Assembly (NCBI GenBank): GCA_002691205.1
Contig: NZHD01000089.1
Location: 1 to 64,000 of the forward strand
Direction of reading: 5' to 3'
Origin: Deltaproteobacteria bacterium
Lineage (GTDB): Bacteria > Myxococcota_A > UBA9160 > UBA4427
DNA: 64,000 nucleotides
Part shown: one piece after another, positions 1-11,347 of the stretch
Layout: every line of letters begins with the position of its first letter
Position numbering within the stretch: position 1 is the stretch's first letter
Translations under genes and position numbers: made by a program
The notes under the pieces: model-generated
Seen by the model: the letters and a program-made list of their open reading frames with translations, nothing else
Databases searched by the model: none
Told to the model about the DNA's origin: nothing

Positions 1-714
1 AAAGATGCGAGGGCCCCCCACACGGGAGAAAAACAGTTTGAGAGCAATCACCCCCATGTTGACGAACTTCTTTTGATGGCGGAGTTCGTACATTTCCTCA
101 ATCCGGTACAAATTTCCAATTCGGGCGGGCCGAGCAAAATGCAAATTGCTCTGCCGCATGCGCCCTTCACGAATATTGAAAAACGCCACCTCGATTCCTT
201 CTTCCCCTGATTCAGAGGGCTCGAACCCCTCCATCGCCTCGTCGGGAACCAGGCCCAAGGAGTAATCGCAATCCGACCGAGCCAGGCTTTCGCGGGCGAA
301 AGCCGAAAGTTCCTGCGAAGTCGCAAACGGAAGATCGGTTGAAAGAAAGAAAATGGGCACATCGATCTCATCGCCCACAGGGTCTCGGCCCACCTCTTCG
401 TCTTGGGCCAGAACCTTTCGGTAGGTCTCCCATGCATTCTCGAGCAGGTTTCGACCCTGCTCGACGAGGTGCAAGGGTTTCGACAGAGACGATCTGAGGG
501 AACCCTCAGAAAAAACGGCCTCTAGGCGCAAGCGGTCACCCACGACCCATACCTCGGAAACCTCAGGCACCGACTGCAAAGTGAGCACGAGCCGAGCCAC
601 CATCGGCAGACCGCCAACAGGAAGGTAGGCCTTACTTTGGCCATAGATGGCTTTGGCAGCGACCGCATCGCCCGCCGTTACCACAGCTGCCATCGGCGGG
701 GAGCTATTGGCCAT
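1..714 (-). CDS. MobA-like nucleotidyltransferase (partial, C-terminus outside window)
   Basis: The frame is open from an ATG at 714 to the window edge (238 codons), so the C-terminus is missing. The N-terminus carries a nucleotidyltransferase-like loop (AAVVTAG) followed by GQSKAYLPVGGLPMVAR at about residues 27-43, which resembles the NTP-binding and sugar-nucleotide motif of MobA-like and GlmU-like transferases. An acidic pair in STDLPF near residue 130 could bind metal. The start is well supported by an AGGAGGTGA ribosome binding site about 718-726. The nucleotide and acceptor cannot be told from sequence. It is the last visible gene of a leftward unit. Confidence 0.75.
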   Translation of the reverse strand, partial: MANSSPPMAAVVTAGDAVAAKAIYGQSKAYLPVGGLPMVARLVLTLQSVPEVSEVWVVGDRLRLEAVFSEGSLRSSLSKPLHLVEQGRNLLENAWETYRKVLAQDEEVGRDPVGDEIDVPIFFLSTDLPFATSQELSAFARESLARSDCDYSLGLVPDEAMEGFEPSESGEEGIEVAFFNIREGRMRQSNLHFARPARIGNLYRIEEMYELRHQKKFVNMGVIALKLFFSRVGGPRIF

Positions 715-794
715 GGTCACCTCCTAAGGCCCCCACCGGCTGAATCACCGGAATCATCATGGTCTAGAAAGCCTAGCGCGTCCTTGAGAAATCA

Positions 795-1703
795 ATGAGT
801 GATCGAACGAGATTCGCTCTACCTTCTTTAAAAAGGTCAACCCATATGCCCCCTCAAAGACAAGTACACCAAACCCCATCGCACAAGCCTAAACGATGGG
901 CCTGGATCCTTGTGAGCGTTGACTTTGTTCTTTTTAGTGGGCTGTGGCCCGCCGCCATCGCGGCTTCCTTGGTGGCGTTGATGAATCAAGGGCTCGGCCT
1001 CCCACGACCAACCCATAGACTACTATGGGGCGCCATGGGGCTGGCGGCTGCGGGGACTCTCGCGATCTACAGTCTGGACCGAATCCGAGATCTTCACCGG
1101 GATCGCATAGCGGCTCCCCTGAGAACGGCCTTCGTTGTGCGTCATCAACAAGGGATGATCGGCCTTTGCATTCTCGCCATCGTCGCGAGTGGCCCACTCG
1201 CAAGCACTCAACCTCAAGCCAGCTGGGCCCTATGCGGGTTCGCGCTCATTCTCGGCCTCTTTCACCGGCGAATCAAAAGCCGACCGCTTATGAGCCTGCT
1301 CTGCGTGACAACCGCGTGGGTGGCCATCGTTCTGGGACTGCCCGCCGCCCACAGAAACCTGGAAAATCTCGACGAAAAGACCCTGCTCAGCCTCGGCCTC
1401 ACGCTCGCGCTGGTCATTGCGGGAAACTTAGTCGGATCTGAGCTCCGCGAAATCAAAGGCGCCTCAGCGGAACACTCAAGCCTTCGAACCGCACAGATCT
1501 GGGCGACAGGGGGACTCATCGCATCGATCCTTCTACCCGGAGCCCAGCTCTGCTTTCCCCTGGCCCTGCTAACGCTTCTCGCTCTCCTCTTTTTTCGGCC
1601 AAACGAGCGTTACGGGCTTGGAGTTCTGGACGGCGCCCTGTTGGTCGGGGCTCTCCTTGGGCTCGGGCTTGGGCTTGGGCTTGAAAAAGCCCTCTCGCCC
1701 TGA
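795..1703 (+). CDS. UbiA-like multi-pass membrane protein
   Basis: The product is about 300 residues with roughly eight hydrophobic segments. The sequence YSLDRIRDLHRDR after the second hydrophobic segment recalls the first aspartate-rich loop (NDxxDxxxD) of UbiA-type prenyltransferases, and a weaker SELREIKG lies in the second half where the second acidic loop would be. This is a resemblance rather than a firm family call. The gene points rightward among leftward genes and ends 8 bases before a convergent tRNA. The C-terminus has a glycine-leucine run. The start may instead be the ATG at 846, since the ATG at 795 has no clear ribosome binding site. Confidence 0.55.
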   Translation: MSDRTRFALPSLKRSTHMPPQRQVHQTPSHKPKRWAWILVSVDFVLFSGLWPAAIAASLVALMNQGLGLPRPTHRLLWGAMGLAAAGTLAIYSLDRIRDLHRDRIAAPLRTAFVVRHQQGMIGLCILAIVASGPLASTQPQASWALCGFALILGLFHRRIKSRPLMSLLCVTTAWVAIVLGLPAAHRNLENLDEKTLLSLGLTLALVIAGNLVGSELREIKGASAEHSSLRTAQIWATGGLIASILLPGAQLCFPLALLTLLALLFFRPNERYGLGVLDGALLVGALLGLGLGLGLEKALSP

Positions 1704-1710
1704 CGAAAAA

Positions 1711-1786
1711 TGGTGGAGCCGAGCGGGTTCGAACCGCCGACCTTCGCGTTGCGAACGCGACGCTCTCCCAACTGAGCTACGGCCCC
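1711..1786 (-). tRNA. tRNA-Ala (anticodon CGC)
   Basis: Read on the minus strand this is a 76-base cloverleaf with the CCA end encoded. The acceptor stem GGGGCCG pairs with CGGCTCC and holds the G3:U70 wobble that identifies alanine tRNAs. The anticodon stem TCGCG/CGCGA encloses the loop TTCGCAA, giving anticodon CGC, which reads GCG. The T arm has the usual GGTTCGAAC. Confidence 0.95.
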
Positions 1787-2103
1787 ACCGGAATCGACAC
1801 TTTCTTAAAATTAAAGAACAACCCAGAAGGGCGCTCTTTTTGTGCCGCTCGACGGTAGAGCGGCGATCTCGGGGCGTCAAGCGAACGATCCGTCCGCTTC
1901 ATGACACGCCCCCGGCGGAATCACAACGCTTCTCATCGAGCCTCTTCGACCGTCATGCAAAAAAACAAAGCGAGAGCGCCCATCTCTGAACGCTCTCGCA
2001 TTGACCCCTCTAAAAAAAGCGGAACAGAGTCACCCCTTTTCAAAAAGAACACACACCGGTCTTCTCAAGAGACGAGCCATCCACTCTGGACGCGCCTCTG
2101 CCT
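1787..2103. other. Non-coding gap between tRNA-Ala and the receiver-XRE gene
   Basis: No convincing gene is present. It holds the terminator at 1959-1999 and a second perfect 7-bp hairpin (GCCGCTC at 1844-1850 with GAGCGGC at 1858-1864) that lacks a T-run on either strand. The tRNA promoter should lie just above 1786 on the minus strand but no strong match is visible. Confidence 0.6.
1959..1999 (-). terminator. Rho-independent terminator after the receiver-XRE gene
   Basis: On the minus strand a perfect 9-bp stem (GCGAGAGCG at 1970-1978 with CGCTCTCGC at 1991-1999) is followed by TTTGTTTTTTT. It lies about 105 bases past the stop of the regulator gene and before the tRNA. Confidence 0.8.
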
Positions 2104-2709
2104 CTACACGGTTTCGAAAAAGTGCCCCATACGAACGCCTAGAGCTGTGGAAACCCTTCTCAACGTGGAAACCGAGGCGGCGCTTTTGCCCAATTCGATT
2201 TGAGAAATCAAACTCACGGACAAGCCCGTTCGGTTCGCTAGTTGCTTCAAAGTAAGAGGGCAACCGTGTCTGCGCTCACGAATCCGACGCCCCACCTCGA
2301 CGTTCAAACGGGTGTCTTGATCCACATGCAGGCCCTTGGCCTTGATGGCTTCCTCGAGCACCGCACGAATCTCTTCTTCGTCCACAGGCTTCTGAAGATA
2401 ATGAAAGGCCTGCTTTTTCATGGTCGAGATGGCCATTTCCACTGAAGCTACCTCTGTGGTCGCAATGACGCACAAATCATCATCCTGCAGACGAATTTCC
2501 TCAAGCGCACGGACCCCCGCTTGATTGCTCGGTGAAACGTCAAGGATCACAAGCTGATACCCGTGGCTGCGAATTTCCTCAGCGGCCCGGTCCGGTTCGT
2601 TGAGAACCTCCACTTGAAAACCATCCGTCGTTAAAATGCGCTTCAATTCGGCGGTACTCGCCGCATCCCGGTCCACCAACAACACGTTCAACTGATGCTC
2701 TTTACTCAT
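2104..2709 (-). CDS. Response regulator with receiver domain fused to an XRE/Cro-CI helix-turn-helix
   Basis: The first ~120 residues form a receiver domain: the acidic pair in LLVDRD, the phospho-acceptor Asp in VILDVS, the Thr in IATTEV and the Lys in LQKPVD are all in place. The last ~65 residues form an XRE-type helix-turn-helix (LTLKQLANRTGLSVSLISQIE). Most response regulators carry OmpR, NarL or Fis-type output domains, so the Cro/CI output is less common. No histidine kinase is adjacent. The ATG at 2709 is chosen because GGAGGGGAAA stands right before it; an ATG 24 bases upstream lacks this. A strong terminator follows, so it is probably monocistronic. Confidence 0.85.
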   Translation of the reverse strand: MSKEHQLNVLLVDRDAASTAELKRILTTDGFQVEVLNEPDRAAEEIRSHGYQLVILDVSPSNQAGVRALEEIRLQDDDLCVIATTEVASVEMAISTMKKQAFHYLQKPVDEEEIRAVLEEAIKAKGLHVDQDTRLNVEVGRRIRERRHGCPLTLKQLANRTGLSVSLISQIELGKSAASVSTLRRVSTALGVRMGHFFETV

Positions 2710-2887
2710 TTTCCCCTCCAAGAAATCATGCAATCGGTTCGCAGAATTTCAGCTCCCACTGCAGGGCTTCCACCCTTCCGCGAAGTGACTCAACCCTGAA
2801 TCACCCAGACTCATTCGGTATAGGTGCTGCTTTCCATTAGGCCTAGATTCCAAAGAGAGCGGATTTTTGAGCTGAGCACGCAGAAAA

Positions 2888-2925
2888 GCAAAAACGAAGG
2901 CCCTAAAGGCCCTCAGTTCGACTTG
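2888..2925 (-). terminator. Possible weak terminator after the exported-protein gene
   Basis: Downstream of the stop at 2946 on the minus strand, AGGGCCTTTAGGGCCT can fold with one G-G mismatch and is followed by TCGTTTTTGC. The stem is short, so this is tentative. Confidence 0.4.
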
Positions 2926-2945
2926 AGAGGTGCCGAAAGGAGCAG

Positions 2946-5407
<2,462 letters not shown>

Positions 5408-5583
5408 CTATTCATCACTGTTCTTGCCAACAGACCCACACGTGACGCTTTCTCGTCACCGAAGACCACGAAGTTTTTTTCATGACCAGAAAATCCATGA
5501 GTCGATTTCGGCCCCGTAGTCTAGCAGTCAGAGCCGGTCCGGTCGGCTGCGAAATAAAGAGAAACTGTGCCCTCAGGTCGTGC

Positions 5584-6378
5584 TCAAAGCTGAGGAACCA
5601 CAAGGGGTAGACCATCTGGGCCCTCGACCACACGAACGGCGAGGCCAAAGGCCCGCTCTAAAACCGTCGAGGTCAGAACCTCCGCTGGAGGCCCTGAAGC
5701 CACAACGCGACCTTCGGCCAGAACAAGCAAACGATCGCAGACCCGCGCCGCCAGAGCCAAGTCGTGACTCACGACCAACGCGCCTCCTCCCTCTCGCGTG
5801 AATTCACGAACGACCTTAAGAACATCGACACGGTGCTGAAGATCTAAAAAAGCGGTGGGCTCATCCAGGAGCAACCAATCCGGAGACTGGTTGAGCGCAC
5901 GTGCGATCAAAACCAACTGCCTCTCACCGCCTGAAAGTTCATTCATTCGGCGATCTGCGAGATCCGCAATCCCCATTTTCGAGAGAGCGTGGAGCGCCCC
6001 CGTTACATCTGACGACGAATCGAAACCCAGCAGCCCCTGGTAGGGAGCTCTCCCCATGAGAACCATTTCGCCCACGGTAAACGAGAAAGGGACTTGAACC
6101 TCCTGAGCCACCGAAGCCACGCGACGCGCTAGGTCTCGCTGAGAAAGAGAGGCCAAAATGTCTTCTTCAAGAACAATCTTTCCTTCCGCCAGTTCAACGC
6201 CACGATTGGCCGCGCGAACCACGGTGCTCTTTCCAGCCCCATTGGGACCCAACAAACCCACCACCTCGCCGCGTGAAACCTGAAAGCTCACATCGTCGAG
6301 CACTCGACGTTCACCGAGCACCACCCCGACGTTCTCAAACCGGAGCTGAGAGGAATGGCTGGACACCGCGACGCTCAC
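5584..6378 (-). CDS. ABC transporter ATP-binding protein, FecE/BtuD type
   Basis: This is the ATPase of a BtuCD-type importer for cobalamin, haem or ferric siderophore. The Walker A motif GPNGAGKST (44-52), the signature LSGGE (148-152), the Walker B LLLDEP (169-174) and the switch His in VVSHD are all present. Its start overlaps the permease stop by 4 bases (ATGA), and the permease overlaps the binding-protein gene in the same way, so the three are made together. The substrate cannot be told from sequence, and no cobalamin riboswitch is visible upstream. Confidence 0.9.
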   Translation of the reverse strand: MSVAVSSHSSQLRFENVGVVLGERRVLDDVSFQVSRGEVVGLLGPNGAGKSTVVRAANRGVELAEGKIVLEEDILASLSQRDLARRVASVAQEVQVPFSFTVGEMVLMGRAPYQGLLGFDSSSDVTGALHALSKMGIADLADRRMNELSGGERQLVLIARALNQSPDWLLLDEPTAFLDLQHRVDVLKVVREFTREGGGALVVSHDLALAARVCDRLLVLAEGRVVASGPPAEVLTSTVLERAFGLAVRVVEGPDGLPLVVPQL

Positions 6379-7406
6379 GAATGCTCCCCAAGAACCCCAC
6401 CCGGGCCACTGCGCTTCAATAGATAAAGAAAGAAGGGTCCGCCCAACAAAGCGGTAAAAGCTCCCACCGGCAACTCGCGCCCATCCAAAAGAGTTCGGGC
6501 CACGGTATCACACAGCAACAGAAAAAAAGCTCCGCCCAAAGCAGACGCGGGCAAAAGCAAACGATGGTCGGGGCCCAGGAGAAGCCGCAAGAGATGAGGA
6601 ATAATCAAACCCACAAATCCAATTAAACCGGCGGCCGAAACCGCCGCCCCCACCATGAGGGACGAAGACAGCAAAAGCCACCTCCTCTGCCTCTCCGTAT
6701 TTACACCTAACTGTCGGGCCGCCTCCTCTCCGAGAGAAATCAAATTGAGGCTTCTCGACAAAACCAGTGAACATGCCAAGCCCGCCGCTAAGAAGAAGCC
6801 AAGCCAGGGAATCACATCCACTCGGACGGCCGAAAGGTTTCCGATCAGCCAAAGAAAGACGCGACTGCCCTGCATCATCCCCGCAAGCGAGGCAAGAAAA
6901 ACAATCGCCGCCGATGCGAAGGCATTAAAAACAACTCCTGTCAGCAACAACCCCGTCGCCGAAAGGCCCGACCCTCCTCCGGCTATCAAGTACAAAAGAC
7001 CTATCGCGATCAGCGAACCGACGAATGCCGCCGGGGGCACCGCCCCGTACCCGAAGCCAAAGGAAGCCCCTAAAGACAGCATCGCAATCGCACCGAGAGC
7101 GGCACCGCCTGAAACCCCAAGAATGTAGGGGTCGGCCAAGGGGTTGCGAAGCAAGGCCTGGAAGATCACGCCTGATGTCGCCAGTGAGGCTCCCACGAGA
7201 ATCGCCAAAAGAACTCGAGGAATCCGAACCGCATAAACAATATCAATGGCTGGGGCATTTTTTGAATCCCCCAAAAGAACCGACCAAACTTCCGAAGGTC
7301 CCAGATGACTCGGTCCCATCAGGACCGCCGTCCAAGCTGTGAACACAAGTAAGACCGTGAGCCCGAGAAGCGTAAATCCAAAACGGGAGAAAGTCAGAGT
7401 CTTCAA
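6375..7406 (-). CDS. FecCD/BtuC-type ABC importer permease
   Basis: The 343-residue protein has about ten membrane segments and the FecCD landmarks: RIPRVLLAILVGASLATSG near the N-terminus, NPLADPYILGVSGGAALGA, and a late GFVGLIIPHLLRLLLGPDHR that forms the coupling region facing the ATPase. It overlaps both neighbours by 4 bases. It moves a cobalamin- or siderophore-like ligand from the periplasm to the cytoplasm. Confidence 0.92.
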   Translation of the reverse strand: MKTLTFSRFGFTLLGLTVLLVFTAWTAVLMGPSHLGPSEVWSVLLGDSKNAPAIDIVYAVRIPRVLLAILVGASLATSGVIFQALLRNPLADPYILGVSGGAALGAIAMLSLGASFGFGYGAVPPAAFVGSLIAIGLLYLIAGGGSGLSATGLLLTGVVFNAFASAAIVFLASLAGMMQGSRVFLWLIGNLSAVRVDVIPWLGFFLAAGLACSLVLSRSLNLISLGEEAARQLGVNTERQRRWLLLSSSLMVGAAVSAAGLIGFVGLIIPHLLRLLLGPDHRLLLPASALGGAFFLLLCDTVARTLLDGRELPVGAFTALLGGPFFLYLLKRSGPGGVLGEHS

Positions 7407-8296
7407 CGCTTAGCTCCCTTTCTTATCTCATTCGCCACTTCTGCTCCATATAAGACTTGGGCTAAGGACAAGATGGCCTGATCAAGGTAGGGACCCGGCA
7501 TCGAAACCAAATCGGCGTTCATCTGAATGACCTGTCCCTTTTGAACCGCGGGCAAACTCGGCCACTGTGACCAAAAAACAAGGGGATCCTCCGAGTCAGC
7601 GCTCAGGTCAATCACCACATCGGGAGCCTGTGCAATCACCCACTCGCGAGCCACTCGAGGATACGACTCCTCAAAAGAAGAAGCCGGATTTTTTACGTGG
7701 AGATCCGTGAGAATTTCTTCGATGAAGTTTCCACCACCGACGAGGAATACGGGGTCACGTTGAAGCACAACGATGACGCTCTCAGGGGTTTGATGAGCGG
7801 TTTTTTTGAAGGCTGCTTCGCGTACGCGAAGAATCTCGGCCACACGCTCAGCGGCCGCCTTTTTTTGACCCGTTAAAGCTCCAAGCCGCGCGATGTTTTC
7901 GAGGACTTGATCAAAAGTAATATTTTCAAAAACTTCAACACGCACTCCCAGTTCAACCAATCGATCGCGAAAACCGCGCTGCTCCACACTGGGAACAAGA
8001 ACCACGAGATCAGGATCCAGCGCTAGTACACCTTCCACACTGGGATTAAACAAACCCCCTACGCGAGGCAAGCTCGCGACGGAATCCATTTGGCGCGCCG
8101 AGTATTCGTCCACTCCCACAATCTTCTCGGCCGACCCCAATGCGATCAGAATTGAAGTCAAAGAAGGATTGAGCGAAACGACTCTGACATTCTCGGCGCC
8201 CACCGAGCTGGGAAGAAAAAACACACCCAGAGATACGCCCAGCATGAAAAGACGTCGTAAGAAGCGGCGCTGGAGATAAGAGGGCAAACAGAACAT
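7403..8296 (-). CDS. BtuF-like periplasmic substrate-binding protein
   Basis: A signal peptide (about residues 1-34, ending VGA) is followed by a two-lobed TroA/BtuF-type fold. RVVSLNPSLTSILIALGS and VGGLFNPSVEGVLALDPDLVV are typical of the N-terminal lobe, and a long linking helix (GQKKAAAERVAEILRVREAAF) joins the lobes. It delivers the ligand to the permease encoded next. There is no lipobox cysteine, so it should be a free periplasmic protein. The ligand may be cobalamin, haem or a siderophore. Confidence 0.87.
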   Translation of the reverse strand: MFCLPSYLQRRFLRRLFMLGVSLGVFFLPSSVGAENVRVVSLNPSLTSILIALGSAEKIVGVDEYSARQMDSVASLPRVGGLFNPSVEGVLALDPDLVVLVPSVEQRGFRDRLVELGVRVEVFENITFDQVLENIARLGALTGQKKAAAERVAEILRVREAAFKKTAHQTPESVIVVLQRDPVFLVGGGNFIEEILTDLHVKNPASSFEESYPRVAREWVIAQAPDVVIDLSADSEDPLVFWSQWPSLPAVQKGQVIQMNADLVSMPGPYLDQAILSLAQVLYGAEVANEIRKGAKR

Positions 8297-8362
8297 CCGA
8301 GGATTCTAGACGATGTTGGCGGCGGGCAGGGCGCCGAGCCCTCTCGCTCGACGCCCCTCTAA

Positions 8363-8743
8363 TCACCGGCCGGCCGAAGACCGAGACTTTACAGCCGGCC
8401 GATCGGCTCGAGCAGTCGTCCTTCCGCTCAGAATCACATGCGGACGGAGCTTCTTGAGCATGGCTTCCCCGATGCCTTTAACGTCCTGCAGATCCTCGAT
8501 CCGCCGAAAGCCTCCTTGGGACTTTCGCTGGGCCAAAATGGCTTTGGCGCGGGTTGGCCCCACTCCAGGCAACAGTTGCAACTCATCGAGATTGGCAGTG
8601 TTGACATTGACAACACCGACGGTGACGCGGCTCTCCTGAGCCGAATAGGCCAAGCCCGCCATCGTGATGGATCCCCAGGCTAGAATTAACGCAGGGAGGA
8701 CTTGAAGGGCTCGCTTGGAAACGAGCCAGTTTGCTTTGTTCAT
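8363..8743 (-). CDS. ComEA-like helix-hairpin-helix DNA-binding protein
   Basis: An N-terminal hydrophobic anchor or signal (residues about 13-35) precedes one helix-hairpin-helix pair: VNVNTANLDELQLLPGVG at about 45-62, then FRRIEDLQDVKGIG at about 79-92. This is the ComEA layout of a surface-tethered DNA-binding protein used in natural transformation, although many such proteins have not been tested for that role. The ATG at 8743 is preceded by GGAGA at a fair distance; longer frames upstream overlap the next gene and look non-coding. No other competence gene is nearby. Confidence 0.85.
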   Translation of the reverse strand: MNKANWLVSKRALQVLPALILAWGSITMAGLAYSAQESRVTVGVVNVNTANLDELQLLPGVGPTRAKAILAQRKSQGGFRRIEDLQDVKGIGEAMLKKLRPHVILSGRTTARADRPAVKSRSSAGR

Positions 8744-8792
8744 GGATCGGGTCTCCGCGGGACCGCGGGGTAAGATCGAAAGAAAGAGCGGC

Positions 8793-9857
8793 TTATCGGT
8801 CTCGCGCCACCGCAAAGGCGGCGGCCGCCACAAGCGCCTGCTTGGCCGGACCATCGGGGAAGGCGGCGATCGCCTCGCTGGCTCGGGCCACATGGGACTC
8901 CGCTCGAACTAAGGTGTCCTCGACGCCTCGGTGGCGTCTTACAATATCGGCGACTTCTTCGCTCCCCTCGGGGGCGACCTTCGATTCCTCTGGAACCGGG
9001 CTCGCTGAAGCGGCTTTCTTAAGAGCGTTCGAGACCAGCTCTCTCTCCCCAAGAGAGCACCGCTTCAAACTCAGCAGCAGGGGCAAAGTCACCTTTCCTT
9101 CAGCCAGATCAGCGTACCTTTTCTTTCCCAAAACACTGGAGGTCGTGTCGTAATCCAGGGCGTCGTCCTTCAGTTGAAACGCCAAGCCCAGAGAATGACC
9201 GTAAGCCGAAAGACGCTTTCGTTCCGCGCGTGTCACGCCGCCCAAAATCGCCCCAGCTTCGCACGCACCCGCCAACAAAATGGCGCTTTTTCGCTCGATA
9301 ATTTCGAAATAACGCGACTCCCTTACATCCATATCGAAACTGCACTCGAGCTGGAGGAGTTCCCCTTCGGCCATGCCTTGAATCGCTTGGGCGAAGAGTT
9401 CTAAAATCTGAGCGTCCCCATCTTCGAGGACCATCGTTGAAGCACGAGCGTATAAAAAGTCGCCCGCCAACACGGCGCGTCGATTGCCCCAAACTGAATT
9501 CGCCGAGGGCTGGCCGCGCCGAAGACTCGCGAGGTCAACCACATCGTCATGAATCAAGGTCGCTGTGTGCAACAACTCAATGGCGGCGGCCACCCCGATC
9601 CGACGTGGACCGGTATAACCACATAACTCTGCAGCGAGCAAAAGCAGAGCGGGTCTCAACCGCTTCCCACCCGCACTGAGAACATGATCTCCCACGGCCG
9701 AAACCAACTTCACTCTCGAGATCACTTGATCCTGTAAAGCGTTCTCAACCAGGGACAAGGGTTCTGAAATTCGCTCAAAGACCCATGAAAACGCTTCCGG
9801 CAAAGAAGCTTTTGAGGAGAGGGGAAGGTCCGTTTCACGATAAGGGGGGGATTGCAT
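8793..9857 (-). CDS. Trans-isoprenyl (polyprenyl) diphosphate synthase
   Basis: This enzyme condenses isopentenyl diphosphate units into a long-chain prenyl diphosphate, most likely for the quinone side chain (IspB/HepT-like). The first aspartate-rich motif LIHDDVVD is at about 101-108, GGKRLRP at about 63-69, and the second motif KDDALDYD near 230. At 354 residues it is longer than usual (about 320-330) because of an extra C-terminal tail. Product length cannot be read from sequence. It is cotranscribed leftward with comEA. Confidence 0.92.
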   Translation of the reverse strand: MQSPPYRETDLPLSSKASLPEAFSWVFERISEPLSLVENALQDQVISRVKLVSAVGDHVLSAGGKRLRPALLLLAAELCGYTGPRRIGVAAAIELLHTATLIHDDVVDLASLRRGQPSANSVWGNRRAVLAGDFLYARASTMVLEDGDAQILELFAQAIQGMAEGELLQLECSFDMDVRESRYFEIIERKSAILLAGACEAGAILGGVTRAERKRLSAYGHSLGLAFQLKDDALDYDTTSSVLGKKRYADLAEGKVTLPLLLSLKRCSLGERELVSNALKKAASASPVPEESKVAPEGSEEVADIVRRHRGVEDTLVRAESHVARASEAIAAFPDGPAKQALVAAAAFAVARDR

Positions 9858-9956
9858 ATGTAATCAATCTAGCCGCGGGGTTTGGGGGTGTCAAAGCCGA
9901 GAAGGTCAAAAATACATTACAAAACAACCGCTTAACCGCAGTTCACAAACATGGGG

Positions 9957-11324
9957 TCAAGTTGACGCCCTCAACCACGCGACAGCATCTGACACATTGG
10001 AAATGGGAATAAGTTCGCATTTCTCTTCTCCCGCATATTTGGGCACAGGAGCCGGCACTAACAAACGGCGAAAACCAAGTCGGGCCGCCTCGCTAATACG
10101 CAGGTCTGCACGGGCCACACGCCGGACCTCTCCCCCTAAACCCACTTCACCGAAGGCGGCTACGTCCGACGGAATCGGCACGTCCAAACGACTTGATGCC
10201 ACCGCCAGACAAAGCGCCAAATCCGCCGCCGGTTCACTCACCCGAACGCCTCCCGCCACGTTCACGTATACGTCTCGCGAGAGCAGATCCACATCACTTC
10301 GACGATCCAAAACGGCGAGCAACAAGGCCACGCGACCGTCTTCGATTCCCATGCAAGTTCGACGCGGTACGCCGTACGTCGCGGTTGCAATCAACGCTTG
10401 AACTTCCACCAGGATGGGACGGGTGCCCTCAAGCATGGGCACGATGCAGGACCCGGGCGCCCCGGCCGAACGCTCGGCGAGAAAAAGTTCGCTCGGATTA
10501 GCGACACCAGAAAGACCCTCGGCCTGCATGTTAAAGACACCCACTTCCTGAGTTGAGCCGAAGCGATTCTTCTGGGCGCGCAAAAGCCGAAAGCTGTGCT
10601 CTCGATCCCCCTCGAGTCCGAGAACCACATCCACTAAATGCTCCAAGACACGGGGCCCCGCCAAAGAGCCATCCTTGGTCACGTGCCCAATCAAAACCAA
10701 AGCCGTCCCACGACGTTTGGCCACGCCCGACAATAACGCCGCTGTCTCCCGCACTTGCGAAACACTGCCCGCTGCGGATTCCACGCGATCCGTTTGGAGC
10801 GTCTGGATCGAATCGATTAAGACAAAATCTGGGGACTCCGACTCCCAGTGGCTCAAGATCGCTTCGGCTCCGGTTTCACCTAAAACTTGGACGCCCGCTG
10901 GAATCTCTCCGAGTCGCTCCGCCCGCATTCGGATTTGCTCTGGACTCTCTTCTCCGCTGACATAAAGAGTAGGAACAGACCGAGCATCCAGTTGAGCGGT
11001 GGCCTGAAGAGCCAGGGTTGATTTGCCGATTCCAGGCTCACCGCCGAGCAAAGTGACGGAGCCAGGCACCCAGCCTCCGCCCAATACTCGGTCCAGTTCA
11101 GGCACTCCCGAGGACACCCGCGGCAGCGCATCGGAGCCAATATCCCCTAGGGGAACAGGCTTGGGTCGTCCCTGGCTCGCCGGACCTGGAGACCCCCGGG
11201 GAATTGGAGAGGTGGACTCTTCGACCAAGCTGTTCCATTCGCCGCAATCCGGGCAACGGCCCAACCAGCGAGGTTGTTGGCCACCGCACTCGGTACATGA
11301 ATAGATGCTTCTTGTTTTCGCCAT
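9957..11324 (-). CDS. radA: DNA repair protein RadA (Sms)
   Basis: RadA is a RecA-like helicase that drives branch migration in recombinational repair. The protein has a zinc finger (Cys10, 13, 24, 27), a RecA core with Walker A GGEPGIGKS at about 94-102, the RadA-specific KNRFG motif, and a C-terminal Lon-protease-like domain. The length of 455 is normal. It is transcribed divergently from bioB, and the shared gap contains the BirA-like operator. Confidence 0.96.
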   Translation of the reverse strand: MAKTRSIYSCTECGGQQPRWLGRCPDCGEWNSLVEESTSPIPRGSPGPASQGRPKPVPLGDIGSDALPRVSSGVPELDRVLGGGWVPGSVTLLGGEPGIGKSTLALQATAQLDARSVPTLYVSGEESPEQIRMRAERLGEIPAGVQVLGETGAEAILSHWESESPDFVLIDSIQTLQTDRVESAAGSVSQVRETAALLSGVAKRRGTALVLIGHVTKDGSLAGPRVLEHLVDVVLGLEGDREHSFRLLRAQKNRFGSTQEVGVFNMQAEGLSGVANPSELFLAERSAGAPGSCIVPMLEGTRPILVEVQALIATATYGVPRRTCMGIEDGRVALLLAVLDRRSDVDLLSRDVYVNVAGGVRVSEPAADLALCLAVASSRLDVPIPSDVAAFGEVGLGGEVRRVARADLRISEAARLGFRRLLVPAPVPKYAGEEKCELIPISNVSDAVAWLRAST

Positions 11325-11347
11325 ACCCCCATCATAGGACGTATTCT

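Noticed and set aside
48-437. 129-residue minus-strand frame
   Set aside because: It lies in another frame of the MobA-like gene, which runs open from 714 to the window edge and has a strong ribosome binding site.
8297-8362. Cobalamin riboswitch before the BtuF-like gene
   Set aside because: None of the conserved B12-box sequence is visible, and the gap is too short for the riboswitch.
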